Shown here one piece after another: positions 48,221 through 60,720 of a stretch of 64,000 bases of DNA. Every line of letters begins with the position of its first letter. Position 1 is the stretch's first letter. Source of the DNA: Rotaria sordida (taxonomy: Eukaryota > Rotifera > Eurotatoria > Philodinida > Philodinidae); NCBI GenBank assembly GCA_905250125.1, contig CAJNOL010000724.1, positions 44,141-108,140 on the forward strand. The letters run 5' to 3'. Made by a program: the position numbers and the translations under genes. The notes under the pieces were generated by a model. That model was not told where the DNA came from and did not search any database. It worked only from the letters and a program-made list of their open reading frames with translations.

Positions 48221-50302
48221 ATGTTTGTGTGTTAATTATTATGGTTGTATTCTCATATTCGAATGATAATCTTAAAAATTTGTTAATTAAAAAAAGAAGA
48301 AAAGAAATTCTATATCTTTTCAATGTGACTATAAATGACATGGATTAGAAGTCGATTTTATTTGTCTATAATTTGTTCTAATATGAAATAAAAAACAAAA
48401 AGACATCTTTTAATTGAAAGTTAGATAAGACAAGAATGGCAACTAGGTACACACAGACTAAATATGTATTTTTGGTTCATTATACAATGAGGTTTTTCTG
48501 TTAGAAGAAAAAAATCTTGCATTGATATGAGTGTTGTACATAGATTTTCTCTTTCGAAGAAATGATTTCAACCTTCGGAAGGGCAAACATGTGTTTTTGA
48601 AAATCTCTCTCGACTCATAAGCTGAATAAAATACTGATTGATGATATAATAGAATATTCGATTGATTTTATTTATTTATTGTATTTGAAATCATAAAATC
48701 TCAAAGATACAATAAATAAACGAAATAAAAATCTTTAGTGTTCAATTGTAATTTAGTTTTGTGGAACTCATATATATTTTCGAAGAAAATAATGAGTGTA
48801 AATATAAATCGAATTTTTTGTGGCTCTCTCCTAGACCCTAGCAATTGGGAGCGGGAGAAGGAGAAAAGCCAAAGATCATTGGGTACGCCTTCCATAGTTA
48901 TAAGGGAAAGAAGGTCAATGACTATTGGATACATCATCCTAGAACCTTTCAAAGCATTAAAAGAATCTAAAACTTCTATTAGAGAATATAATTAATCTAA
49001 ATATTGCGGATTTTAATATGTAATGTAGCAAAAAGATCTTCTCGTAGGTATCAATGAGTAGGATGGTGGAATTATTGATCTAGCAGAGTCAAAATAGGAC
49101 GGATATAGAAAAGCATGAACTGATTGAAACCTAACTTTAGGCGAAACTCAACAGTATATATTAAAATTCGTCGAAGAGCAGGATAATATGTGTGAAAGCC
49201 TATTGAACAATCAAATTAATGTGTATAGCAGGCTAATATGATAGTTGAAACGACGAATAAAATGATATTTGTCATTTCCTATGACACGTATTATGCACAT
49301 TATCATTAGGAGAAAAGAAGCTATGTATTAGTAAGCTTTTTCAGTATAACGATATTAAATGAATCTAATAAATTGGTAGAGTAGGAATTCTATATGTAAA
49401 CATATTTTCGAAATGGTAAAATTTCAAAGCTCGTGTGTCAACTATAAAACTTGTTATAATTTTGATTTATTCATTTCTTTGGCATTTTTTTAAAAATAAA
49501 CTATTACCATTCCTCTAACAATATACTATAAGGCCATAATAGTTAGAGTTTATAAGTTCCACATTTTGGCCTCTCATGAGATTGGACGGACAAATTTCTT
49601 GTTTTTTCTCTTAATAATTATATGTGTTACGACGAGTTTAAAGACAAGCATAAATGGAAATTGTTAGAATTCGAAAGATAAAAATATCTTAAATGATGTA
49701 CCATTGGAAAATGATATGATTATGAGTAGTATATTTACATATAACAAAACAAAAACTTAATTTCTCTTGATTTGAACAGTTTTATTTTCCTCTATTTCTT
49801 TGCATTTCTATTCTCAATTCCCTTTGTATCATTATTTTTTAACCATGACATTGATATTAGATTTAAGAAATGAAAACTTCTAAACACAATAATAACAGAA
49901 AGAAAATGTATGACGTTCATGCTTAGTAAGTCTATGGGCACTTATAATAAACTCGATCGTAACTATCACACTAGTCTAGCATTGCTGGTTGAGTTCCTTC
50001 TCATATTTGTAAATTGAAATGCTCCATACTTGATCATTCGTTGCAATTAGATAACGACCAGCGAACGTATGCTTCTACTAAATAAAACATTTGTCTGAAG
50101 TCGTTCCATACAATTTTATTTCTCTTATTAAAAAAAAATGTTCCTACTCCTTAATCGATATTCAATGTTCAAAAGATCGGAACCTTTATTTTTATTAGTT
50201 TGAATAGAAGTATGTGGAACAATGACGAGAGTTTGTATCACGGTATTTGTTACTAAATTTGAAATGTCTTCAATCACGATTAGAACTTCTATGGTCTCAG
50301 CT
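48221..50302. other. Intergenic stretch between convergent genes
   Basis: 2.1 kb between two convergent genes. AT-rich, no exon chain, no transposon end recognised. A slightly GC-richer patch at 48,820-48,920 has frames on both strands but no support. Confidence 0.6.
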
Positions 50303-53300
50303 TTATTCGTCATCAGGATGTGAATATTCCAAACAATGTTGATAACTATTTTTGTCCCAACAATTGTTTCCATAACGGCAAGGTGTTCGTTTAACACTTG
50401 AACTAGTTGAATGTTTAGATTTGTATTCACAAGGATGTGAATATTCTGAACAATGATCGGAATTATTCTGAACATAACAATTTGATCCGTATCGACAAGG
50501 AGTTCGTTGATCACTTGTTTTTACATGAGTGTATTCTGTATCTCGATATTCAGGATGGTATTTTGATGATGGTTTATGAGATGTATCATCTAAGTAGAAA
50601 GAATGAAACAAAAACTTGAAATTCAATCTAAATTTAAATAGACAACGACTTACAAGACATAAATTCAGATGTTTCAATCTTTTCGCCATGTGAATATTTT
50701 GTTCGATGATCAAATGTTTTATTATGACAATTCAATCCATCACGACATGGAATAAGAAAGTCAGGATAGCCTGGATGTCGATACTTTACTCGATGTAAAG
50801 GATCATCAAGTTTTTGACACGAACTCTTGAGTGAACATTGTTCTACTCGATGAGGTTCATGAGTTAGATGAGGTTCCTTGTCTTTACTACGACAAAGTTC
50901 AGAATATGGACAAGGATGAGAATATTCTTTCATATGTTTCAACGATTCTTGTAATACACAATTGATCGAATAGGGACATGGATCAAGATTTTTATCATCG
51001 ACATCATAATCAAAAACATCATCGGTCGAACTTGAAGTTTTATACTTCGTTGATAGAGTCGTATATGGTATTTTTGAAGATGTCAAACGGTCATAATCAT
51101 AAGATTTCTTGCTACGAGGAAAAGGATCATCACCTCGTTTAAACTTCATATCAAATGATGGATGTAAATCAGAAATTTCTTCAAAACTAATAATTAAATC
51201 TCGAATAGGCACTTTGTGTGAACCAGCACTTACATGAACATATTGTAATTTGTTTAAATCAAGAGATATTTTAGAAAATTTACATGCTATTGTTTCATAA
51301 CAATAAATACTATTTGGTCCAGCATGTGAAAGTATTACTTGACCTGTTTGCTTATCAATTTTAAGACAATACATTGAAAATTCTTCCATATTACAACCAC
51401 GATGAAATGAACGTGAACTACTTGAACATTGACCATTAGTCTTAATAATACCATGTCGATATGGTTCACCAGCATTTAAATATGAATATGATTCATTATA
51501 ACTGGTTGTTGTCATTGATGGTTTTTCAGCAATATAACAAACGAGACATCGAATATGTGGTTGTTTCTCATCGGGAATAATTGGTTCATCCGAAAGAGTA
51601 ACCATCATATCACCATACATTGTTTCCCAATAAATATATACAACATTAGAATTTGAACTTTGTTTATGAATTCGAAGATATTGATTATGAGCATCGTTTA
51701 TTGTTAATGGTAAAACAATATGATCTGTAAATTGATTTGGTGCTAGAGTAAGAACAAAGCCACGAAAATGTTTTGCATGTTCTTTTCGTTTCTCGATCTT
51801 TTTCATTAATATACCAATCACAAAATCTTGATATTCAGAACGACTCTTATCCGACAAGGGTGAAACTCCACCACCAGTATCAGTAAGATTAATTTTATGA
51901 TCTGTAATATGAAGTGTATCACGAAAAACTTTTATAGCCGATTCTTGAGCTGCTGAAGTTAGTGAAGCAAAAAGATTTTTTGGTATATATACTTCTTCGA
52001 TATAATCAAGTGGAACTAATCGAGGTAAATGAGCCTCAAATACTTGATGTGAATCAGCTTTCGTCCAATAATTTAAAATGGTTTTCAGATCAATATCCAT
52101 TGTTTTCTTCTGTAATCCTGATACGGCTATTAGTTCTGCTGCTGCTGCATATTCATATCCAGGTATAGCACAATGTAATTTTGATTCATGAAAACATTTT
52201 ATCTTTGCGGAACGTGCACCAGGATCTTGAACCCATGGTCGATTTGTGAATGTCCTTCCACTCAAGAATGATGTAGCTGCTTGAGGAGAAAAATTAGCAT
52301 CCGGATGAAACATTACTTCACTTTTAAAAACAAGAAATATATCTCCATAGTAATGTCCTAGATGTGGTCCGAGAACGCTAAAAACATGCTTATCAGTACC
52401 TAATTCTTTATCATTCGAATATCCAATACCACTTGGAGAACTATGAAGATTCCATGAGGCTTCAGCAATATCAATGGCACATTTTTTTATTGTTTCAACT
52501 TCTTCCAATTTCATCAAACTTTGAAACATTCTTTCTTTTTTACGTATAGTATCACCATAGTCATCATGAGTAACTGGCATTAATAAATCACCAGTAGCAG
52601 CTCCAGTTATTGCAGTGGTACCATGTTTTTTACTGTATTCCAAAAACACAATAGCTCGAATATATTCTTTAGCATAATCCTCTATTGCTGGCGTTTTATA
52701 GCGATCAAAAATAGCTCGTACACGTTTATGTTCTTGAACAGCTTGAGCTACAAACGATGGGTTTTTCAAATGTTCCATATGTTCACGAGACATGACATGA
52801 CCATGAACAAGTATTGATTCAAAAATGACTTTTGAACATCGATGAATTGGTTGTAAACCTTTAATCCATTTTTGAATTTCTAACGGAATCGATAATGTAT
52901 CTCTTGAATTTAAACTTTTTGCATATTTTTTTATTGCTTGAACAATTCTCTCTTGATTTTCAACAAAATTAATCGTTTTGTTTTGTCCAAAACAACTAAT
53001 AACACCACTACGATCATGATTTCCATGATGTCGATATTGTTTAATATGTTCAAGTTTTCGTCTATCTCGACACTCATGGCCTGGATAAGGGCAAAATCGA
53101 CGAATATCAGCTATACCAGGGTGTGAAAATGAATTTAAATGATTTTCTTGATCGATTTCTGTACATGCATCATTCTTTAAACAGATATTACGAGCAACAT
53201 GAATTGTATTTTTCCAATGTATATCCGCTGTTTCGTAGCATTGACGACCGTATCGACATACATGTGAATATTGTAGGCAATGATTTTGAACCTCAATTGA

Positions 53301-53699
53301 TAATGTTCTAATATTTTTCGTATCACATAAACTATTATATTGTCGACAATGGAATGGAGTCAATGGACATGGTGGATGAAACGGATGATTTTCTTGGCTT
53401 AAATGTTTTTCATCATGAAATTTTACACAAAAATGACCGAAACGACACATGGATAAACAATGACGAAAATTTCGACAATGATCAACTGTTCCACGATTAT
53501 AATCGAGACATTGACGACGATATTGACATAAAGGTACATGTCGATAAGCTTTTAGATGTTCATAATTCATATTTTCACAACGGCCACCATCACGACAAAA
53601 ATCTGGATGTTCAAAGTCATTTGCATGACATGAATCATTTTCAATTAATTTACATTCACCACCGTACGAACATTTTTGACGATGTTGAGATGACATCAT
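50303..53699 (-). CDS. Giant PBZ-type zinc-finger protein with uncharacterised (possibly ART-like) core
   Basis: Two exons (53699-50654 and 50589-50303, 64-bp intron) encode 1,110 residues. Fourteen PBZ-like fingers of form C-x5/6-C-x6-9-H-x5-H are visible. Eight lie at about 8-226 (for example CRDGGRC...HLKAYRH and CRYGRQC...HWKNTIH; the fifth is degenerate). Six lie at about 907-1105 (for example CPYSINC...HMKEYSH; the last two are the most canonical, PCRYGSNC and PCRYGNNC). In APLF and CHFR this finger binds poly(ADP-ribose). The core, 235-880, has no domain I can name. Its YYGDIFLVFKSEV (450-462) and FEAHLPRLVPLDYIEEVYIP (554-573) are reminiscent of ADP-ribosyltransferase-fold enzymes, only a suggestion. 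There is no signal peptide. The ATG at 53699 opens directly into finger 1. Confidence 0.85.
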
Positions 53700-55813
53700 A
53701 TGTTAACTACGATTTGCCACTTGAGCAAAAAAAGTACACAGTTAAAAAATCTAAAAACTCACTTTTCAAAATAATGAAAAAGAAATATATACTGTTGTTA
53801 TGGCAATTTGCCGAAAGTGACTACGCTCATATCTCTTATTTTAAAATGTGACTATGGACTTGAATAAACCAAGGCCCGCGAAAGTGAGACGGGGTATAGG
53901 GGGATGTACACTCCTCTCCTCTCAATAATTAAAAATTTTTCATTCGTAGCCAACAAAATCGATAAATTTTTTTGGAATTTTTTGCTAGAAAATTCTGACG
54001 GAATGTTTAAATTTTTCACGAAGCGAAAACATGACTACGCCAACGTACTCGGCCTAAAAATATCTGTGATTTTCTGTTTTTAACACGATTTTGCTCTGAT
54101 CTTGATCATGAAGAGCTTCTTTTTCCAACAGCCGTCACTAGAGTGACCGTCTTCGGCGGCGAAATCTCCAAGAGCTCTTGCGACACTTTTCCTTTCGAAC
54201 AACATAAGAAAAAGCCAAGTTTTCCATGAATCCAAAAAATGTTGTTGCTTCGCGAAAAATAACAATTGTATACTTACAGTTAACTTAGACAAACTTTCTA
54301 CTTTAGTCAATTTTTTCTTTGAAATAGCTTGATATAGAACAATTTTCGTCAGAGTGATCACTTTTCATAACGACATTGTTGAGAAATTTTCTGACATTGA
54401 ACTCGAATTCTCTTCTCAAAAATTTGCCAGAAAAAGTCGAGTTTTTTTATTAAGAAGATTGCAAAAAGTTGTCGCTTCACAAAAAATTGTTACATTTTAG
54501 ATCAGCAGAGAAAGATTAACATCAGATCTGATGCGAAAAAAATTTTGTGTCTCTCATTAAAATGTTAAGTTACTGTCGACTTTCTCATGCCGTTAATTGA
54601 GAGACAATCAACAAGTTGAGTCGATTGATTATAAATCGGTTTTTGACTGTTTACTATATCTTTCATATTGCGCATCATATATCTTTTAATACTTTCTAGT
54701 TTTCATCTCATACGATTTCATACTCGTCTCATCTACATTCTCTATTCCTCATAGTTTTTTTCGAACTTTTCACAACATTATTCTACTATCTTTTCATCTA
54801 CTTTCTTCAGTTGATACATATTTTCTACCTCCACCATCTATTTCTTTTACAAATTATCGTTCATTATATGGTTTATTAATGCATTCATTCGTATTCATCC
54901 TTCTCAATTTTCATGTTTCTTACACTCTCAACATCCATGAGTATAGCGTCAAATGATTTTTGAACGCAGAAGTACATAATCTCATCAACGTTCTGGAACA
55001 ATCTCATACCGCTCACTGTAATAGTACTAACTGGATATGCAACATTTTCTTGGGCACCGCTATTTCATTCGCCATCATTATGCATATCTTAATGGTCGTC
55101 ATCATTTTTTTTATGTAGCCGACTACGATTCTACTTACGTCGAAGCATCTGGATTAACACAAATGCATCCAATGGCAAACGTTCTTATGACTGTCCTACA
55201 ACGTCTTGCTACCATGGAATACACATCTTAACCGTATGGCTTACATCAGCCATCATCATCTTCACCGTACTATTGTCTACCTTTCGCTTTAATTCGGCTC
55301 ATTTCTACTGGGCCTCCTTTGTCACCCCTCAAATTCTAATTTACTTACGAGTTTCCAACTATGGACATCGTATTCTTTCTGTTTTTTTTTTTTTTATGGT
55401 ATGACACTGTCATTCTTGTTTTCATTTTATTCGATTATTCTCTTTCTCTTATTACTCGCTTCACATCAGCATTTCTAGCATCTTTTTTTTCTTCTTCCTT
55501 CTTTTTTCCTTCTTTCTTTTTTTTTCTTTCTTTCTTCCTACTTTTTATTTTTGAATGTGGGTGCACCCACATTTTCGTCGGTTAGAAGACATGTTACAGC
55601 CATACATCTTATATACCTTCACACATTCCGTTCTTATCGACATCTATTTTATTCTATTCATATTCTTTGATTCTTTTTTTTTAATTGCAGTATTCTTCTG
55701 TGAGTTATGTCATTCGAAGAGAAAATGAACATAGTGAGGGAATAAAAAAGGATCTTCTAATAAAGCATAATGCTGGAAAAGATGAAGCTTTAAAGGGGGG
55801 TATACACCCAATA
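53700..55813. other. Gene-free stretch upstream of the PBZ gene
   Basis: 53.70-53.85 kb is presumably 5' flank of the PBZ gene. At 53,870-53,930 a GC-richer GGCCCGCGAAAGTGAGACGG patch may be a transposon end. 54.1-54.5 kb has diverged repeats of a GTTGTTGCTTCGCGAAAAAT-like word. 54.95-55.38 kb is higher in GC with an open frame of about 95 codons (55094-55380) that I cannot identify. 55,374-55,550 is a polypyrimidine tract. Confidence 0.5.
55554..55573. repeat. Perfect 20-bp palindrome of head-to-head TGTGGG units
   Basis: AATGTGGGTGCACCCACATT is its own reverse complement. It places TGTGGGTG and CACCCACA back to back at the end of the polypyrimidine tract. Confidence 0.9.
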
Positions 55814-56213
55814 ACTTTGAGGTTATGTTGTAGAGTGCAGTGTGTTGCATATATTGTGAAACTTTTATGATTTGTCGATTTTATTTGACGAAGTGCTAGA
55901 ATTTGCAGAATTGATTTTTCTCTGGAACCCCAGCAAAACAAAACAATATTTTGAAAATTGTTTTGCACGATTTTCCGAAGAACGAAAGCATCCTTGTGAA
56001 AGAGTGTGAAAACAAAACTTGTAGATTTCTCAGGTACGCTTTTGTTCTTCGGAAAGTTGTGCAAAACAATTTTCAAACTATTGTTTTCGTTTTGCTGGGG
56101 TTCCAGAGGAAAACTTATTTTACAAATTCTAGAACTTCGTCAAAAAAGAATTGATAAATCATAAAAATTTCAAGATATATATAACTCGACTCGCTCTGTA
56201 ACATATGAAACAA
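55814..56213. mobile_element. Foldback/MITE with ~170-bp arms
   Basis: The arms match inverted over most of the element. CTGGAACCCCAGCAAAAC near 55922 pairs with its complement near 56107. TGAAAATTGTTTTGCAC and CCGAAGAAC occur on both arms. The centre is only about 40 bp. Transcription across it would give a near-perfect hairpin. Frames drawn here on both strands are arm sequence. Confidence 0.88.
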
Positions 56214-57898
56214 TCACGGAAGAAGAGGTGTTGGGGTAGGTGAATAGGCGAATTTCCACTTATACCCCATTCTCTGCGACGTCCAGTTATGTCTGTCACG
56301 GCCTGTGATGATCTCTCACTGGTGTTTGTCATGATCTTTGAAGAAGGAAGAGAGTGGGCCAAAATTTGTACGACTATACTTCAACATTCATTTTGGATCG
56401 CCTTTCACAACATACAAAGTCCTTGTTGTGATATAATAGGGAGTTAAGTAAGATGAAATCTGTACGAAGGCTTGCAATGAACTACTGAGAAATTTGGAAG
56501 AAAGCACTTTAAACAAACAAAAAACTATAATCATAAAAAATAATACTTAAAAAGAAAAACTGTGATTCAGATCGTCCCTAAAGAGTTCAGAGTTCTTCAT
56601 TTAGGAACAACAAATTCTTTCTTAACAAGTGAGTCAACCAATAGTGCGCCCACGTTGGATTGAGAAATAGAGACGGTCAACTTCTTTGAATAATCAGATA
56701 CGAGTGAGATCTGTGACAAGTAACAAAAATAGTACTTAGGTCATTCATTCCGACTACCGAAAGTATCTCGAAATAGACGAATTCCATTCTATTCTGACGA
56801 TATTGTTACCGATTCCGTTAGATTTCGACCGTCTCTTTGTCTAAGAACACCGATCGAACTTTTCCTAAAAATCTAATCATCATGGAACTTGAATGGAATT
56901 AATAACTTTCGACAGAAAACTCTTCGAGAAAGGCATAAATACCTGTTTTCACTGCACTCTGTTATTATTTTGTGTTAAGGGGTTGTTTCTATTAATTACT
57001 GAAAATCATCGACATTGATTCAACACAAGGCTATGATCAAAATGCTCAAACATCAAATTTGAAACTGGCTATGTTAGTAATAGTGGAGAGGCAAAAAAAA
57101 CGTAAAAGAATTACTTACCAATGCTTGTTCGTCGACTTTCTTCAAAAGCGAGGAGTGAAAATGAATCACATCGAAAAAAGCAGAGAGATATTTTTCATTC
57201 AACAGAGGAAAGGAAAAATAAATCTGCCATGTGACAAAGAAGAGAGCAGCTGAATCAACATTTTAAGAGTCGAAGTCAGCGAAGAAATCTGGATGTTATC
57301 GATGCATGCTTTGCATGTTTACTTTTACGCATTGAAAGCAAAAAAAAATAGCTTTGCATTTCATTCGAATAGGTTTTGTATCCAAGTAGTCAATAATTCG
57401 AACTCATTCCATTTTAATAAACACACTTGTGTACCTACGAGTCACTGCACGAGTGAGATGACTGAATGCCAATATAGCTGCTCAATTGATAGTCTCAAAT
57501 TTTGATAAGAGTTATCCCATTTTGTAGAACAAATTTTATTAGGTATAGAACCAAGTTTTTAGACTTAAAGGTTGAACTTTGACTGAGATATGCTCATTCT
57601 ACTTACAGCACCCAAAATAGAGTTTTGTTAATATGAGAAATTTTTGATCAATCTCTTGTGTAAACTATTTTGATGCTTTTGTGCAGTGCCTCATAAATGG
57701 TTAATAATATGAGAGACTATCAAGTTTTTATAATAATATTCTTGTTAAATGTTAACAAAATAGATTTATCGACATAGTGATATACATAATCTAAAGGTTG
57801 ACGTGATTTTAATTAACATAAGTCATGTATACACGTATATGTGGGTCTATAGGCAAGACGGATTTTCCAAAAAAAAGGCATTAAAAAAAATGCTAAAC
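56214..57898. other. Gene-free stretch
   Basis: 1.7 kb without a supported gene. A short inverted pair AGAGACGGTC (near 56670) and GACCGTCTCT (near 56828) is present. Frames at 57059-57253 and 57293-57505 have no support beyond length. Confidence 0.5.
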
Positions 57899-58250
57899 TC
57901 CTCCTCACAATAAAAGACCCCGAGTCTTCTATTATGTTCGAGCGTATAAAATTTTCAGAGAGGTCATCAATTGTATCGCATTTATTTTAATAATTTTTAA
58001 TAAAACAAGTTTTCCAGAAAACTAAACTGATATTGAGATTTGGAAAAGAGATTTTAGGGTTTTGAAAGCTTAGAAATAATGCTGACTTCACTTGTTAAGA
58101 TTTTTAACCAAAACCTGAAACCTAGGTATATTTTAACGCTAATATACTAATCAAAGTTCGAAGTCTCGAAAAATTAATTAATTAAAGGAAGGGCTTCTAT
58201 TACGTCCAGTACACCGTTCCTCCAAAGAGGTCTTCTATTGTAGGGAAGGA
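57899..58250. mobile_element. 352-bp MITE with CCTCACAATAAAAGACCCC-type ends
   Basis: The left end reads TCCTCCTCACAATAAAAGAC. The right end, inverted, is TCCTTCCCTACAATAGAAGA, followed on both sides by CCTC/CCCC. A second, subterminal TCTTCTATTA/TAATAGAAG pair repeats the word. The ends resemble those of the 36080 element, suggesting one family. Confidence 0.6.
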
Positions 58251-58940
58251 TTTACTAAGCAAGGTCAAAATGAGTCATAAAAAATATCATTATTATACAT
58301 TATGAATAGCAGCCAAATATTTGCTTTGGTGAAATCTATCGATCTATCTAGTTTACTGAAGAATAAATCGAAAAAAAAGGAAGTGATTAAATTCATGATG
58401 TAACGAGTCGCAGTCCGTTTTATCCCTCACGCTCCTCTGTTAATTGATGTAAATCGTTTGCCATTGAGTACATCTGCTCTAGAGTTAATCATATGTTGCT
58501 CACTTGTACAGTCAATGTCTGTAATAACAACACGAAATAAATAGCTTGTCTTGATTCATTCAGTTCTCAGCCATTTTACATTCGATTGAAAATATTTTTA
58601 GATATGCATAATCCTGGAAGTTTTCGCTTTCAAATAATGTACTAACCGTCTTTGTCAGAAACGTAGCGGCGGAGAAATCAGCGGTCTACGATACTGAACT
58701 GCTACTGCTAACTTTTGACCCTAATAATAACACTCTAACAGAATTCAAGCAAAAAGGGACTTTTTGAGAAAAAAAATTTCTCACAGTATTTCTTCAAAAA
58801 AACAAGCAAATGGCTCCCTGGCATTTTTGTAGAGCGTGTAGAACTCTATCTAGATCCAAAAGTTCATGAGAAATGAATTTTTATTTATCAACAAACGCAT
58901 CTTGAAAAGCAGATCTTTTACATTGTTTGAAAAACAAATT

Positions 58941-59880
58941 GTCCCTAATAACGATATTCAGCTATTTTTTGTCCCTAATAAGAACAATCAGTCATTCTTT
59001 GGCCCTAATAGCAACACCTAGCTATTTTTGACCCTCATAAAATATTCATCTACTTTTTGTTCTTAATAACAACACCTAGCTAATTTTTGACCGCCAATAA
59101 CAACAGCCAGTTATTTTTTTGACCCTAGTAACAATATTCAGCTATTTTTGGGCGCGAATAACAACACTGTGTCGAAAAATGATAGAAGGAATGTTAGTAT
59201 GGTTGGTGATCCTATTCCTTCATATCATATAATTGTCTTGTGATGTTCAATGATACAAGGGATGTTAGTGTTGATGGTGATACACTTTATTCTCTTCCCT
59301 CATATCATACAATCGTACCGTTTACATATAAAGCACACGCTTATATACACGAGTAGAATAAGAGAGGATGAAAAGAAAGAAGATGAGGCCAAGGCGAGAA
59401 CAATGTAAGAATAAAGAGGTGATAAAGCCAAGGAGAAATCACACATAGAAGAACAATAGAGTAAGAACACATAGGTGAGAACAATACATATAATATACGA
59501 GTGAATCGTAATATAGAATGAGAAGCACATTACGACACAAAAGAGAATAAGGTTCAATCATGCATAGATAAACGTAAAAGTAACGCGATTATGAACACTA
59601 CGTATCATTGATTGTACAAGAACACACTGAGAAAGAAAAGATATTACATAAGATAATATGCTCATTGGCACAAACACCTAGCCATTTTTTTTAACTTAAT
59701 GACGATTTCTCATTCCCAGACTAGTTGCTAAGGTCAAAGACTAGGTGAGTATTGTTATTAGGGCCTAAAAATAGCTGAGTGTTGCTATTAGAGTGAAAAA
59801 ATAACTGGGTATTGTTGTTAGGGATCAAAAATTAGCTAGGTGTTGTTATTAAGAACAAAAAATAGTTGGATATTTTATTA
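58941..59880. repeat. Foldback arms built of ~30-bp tandem repeats
   Basis: The left arm (58941-59167, resuming 59673-59700) has about eight units like CCCTAATAACAACACCTAGC followed by TATTTTTGA. The right arm (about 59738-59880) has about five copies of the same unit inverted (TAGCTGAGTGTTGTTATTAG, then GG). A lone unit also occurs near 58717. Tandem repeats as inverted arms are typical of Foldback-like transposons. A solo LTR interrupts the left arm. Confidence 0.8.
59168..59672. mobile_element. Solo LTR, 505 bp, with 5-bp target duplication
   Basis: It begins TGTGTCG and ends GGCACA (TGTG...CACA), flanked by AACAC at 59163-59167 and 59673-59677. Removing the element and one AACAC restores AATAACAACACCTAGCCATT, exactly the tandem unit of the host array. 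A TATA-like ATATAAAG lies at about 59325. An internal diverged ~50-bp direct repeat (59190-59236 and 59263-59314) is present. No internal retrotransposon body remains. Confidence 0.88.
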
Positions 59881-59939
59881 TTGTTCATCAAAACAAAGAG
59901 ATCGAGAAACAAAGTGAACAAAAATTGAGTTTCATTTGG

Positions 59940-60720
59940 ACATCTCTTCTATTTCTGAATTCAATTGTTCATCATCTTCCTCATTCATTCAGCGCATTTT
60001 GAGCCTTTCTATGAAAGCGTCAGGTTTCTTGAATATTTCCTCCATTTCCTCTACGTGATTGAGTTATGCAGCGACTGTGGTTGGCTCCAAAGCTAGCATC
60101 CATTTTTATGCTAACTTCTGAACGTCACTTAGGCGAAATTGCACGTTTGTTTCTCGCACGTAATTTTTCAAACCAGCCCAAGCTAGATCGATTGGATTGA
60201 GCAAACAGTGCTTCACCGACAAGCTTCAAAGGCGTGTATCAAGATGATAGTTATTGCAAAAGTCTAAAAACTGACCACAAAATTCCGATATTGTATTTAT
60301 CTGCTGCTTCATCGACAATATAACGTTTTTTGCGTAGATTATTTAGAGCAAGCTCGAGCAATTCTGCCTTCCTTGCCTTGATAGGAATGGCAATATTTTG
60401 ATGAAAGAGCCATTAAATGATAACTTCTTTGCCCCACGCTCTCTTGGGCGGAATTGTATCGTGAGTGAGACGGTTGTACCAGTGACATTATCGAGCACTA
60501 GAATAATTTTTACATTTTTGTCTAAACCTACACATAATACGAGAGGAAACGTAGTAGTATGAATATTATCGAGCTCTCTTGTAAAATTAAGGCCGTACGA
60601 TCAATCCAAGTCAAAAAATGCCTGGTATTCATGCTATGATCTTCGTCACATTCAATAATGTCAATCAATGAGATGTGAAAATCCGATGTGCTCATTACAG
60701 CAGAAATAACAATCCTTTTG
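59940..60720 (-). pseudogene. Decayed DDE transposase
   Basis: Minus-strand reading with several stops and frame changes gives blocks of a DDE superfamily transposase. ILVLDN lies near 60510, then AIPIKARKAELLELALNNLR and KKRYIVDEAADKYNIGILW. The terminal HCLLNPIDLAWAGLKNYVR block lies near 60200, followed by QFRLSDVQKLA, LEPTTVAA and HVEEMEEIF. The NPI[DE]..WA..K block carries the last catalytic acid. It may belong to the foldback beside it, but that link is unproven. Confidence 0.7.

Noticed and set aside
53354-53851. 165-codon plus-strand frame opposite the PBZ gene
   Set aside because: Antisense of the finger-coding region; its His/Asp-rich composition is the mirror of the Cys/His finger codons.
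55037-55231. Possible small membrane protein in a higher-GC patch
   Set aside because: Competing open frames overlap it and none has a recognisable domain or plausible splice structure.
55705-56154. Overlapping frames on both strands
   Set aside because: They run through the arms of the foldback at 55814-56213 and mirror each other.
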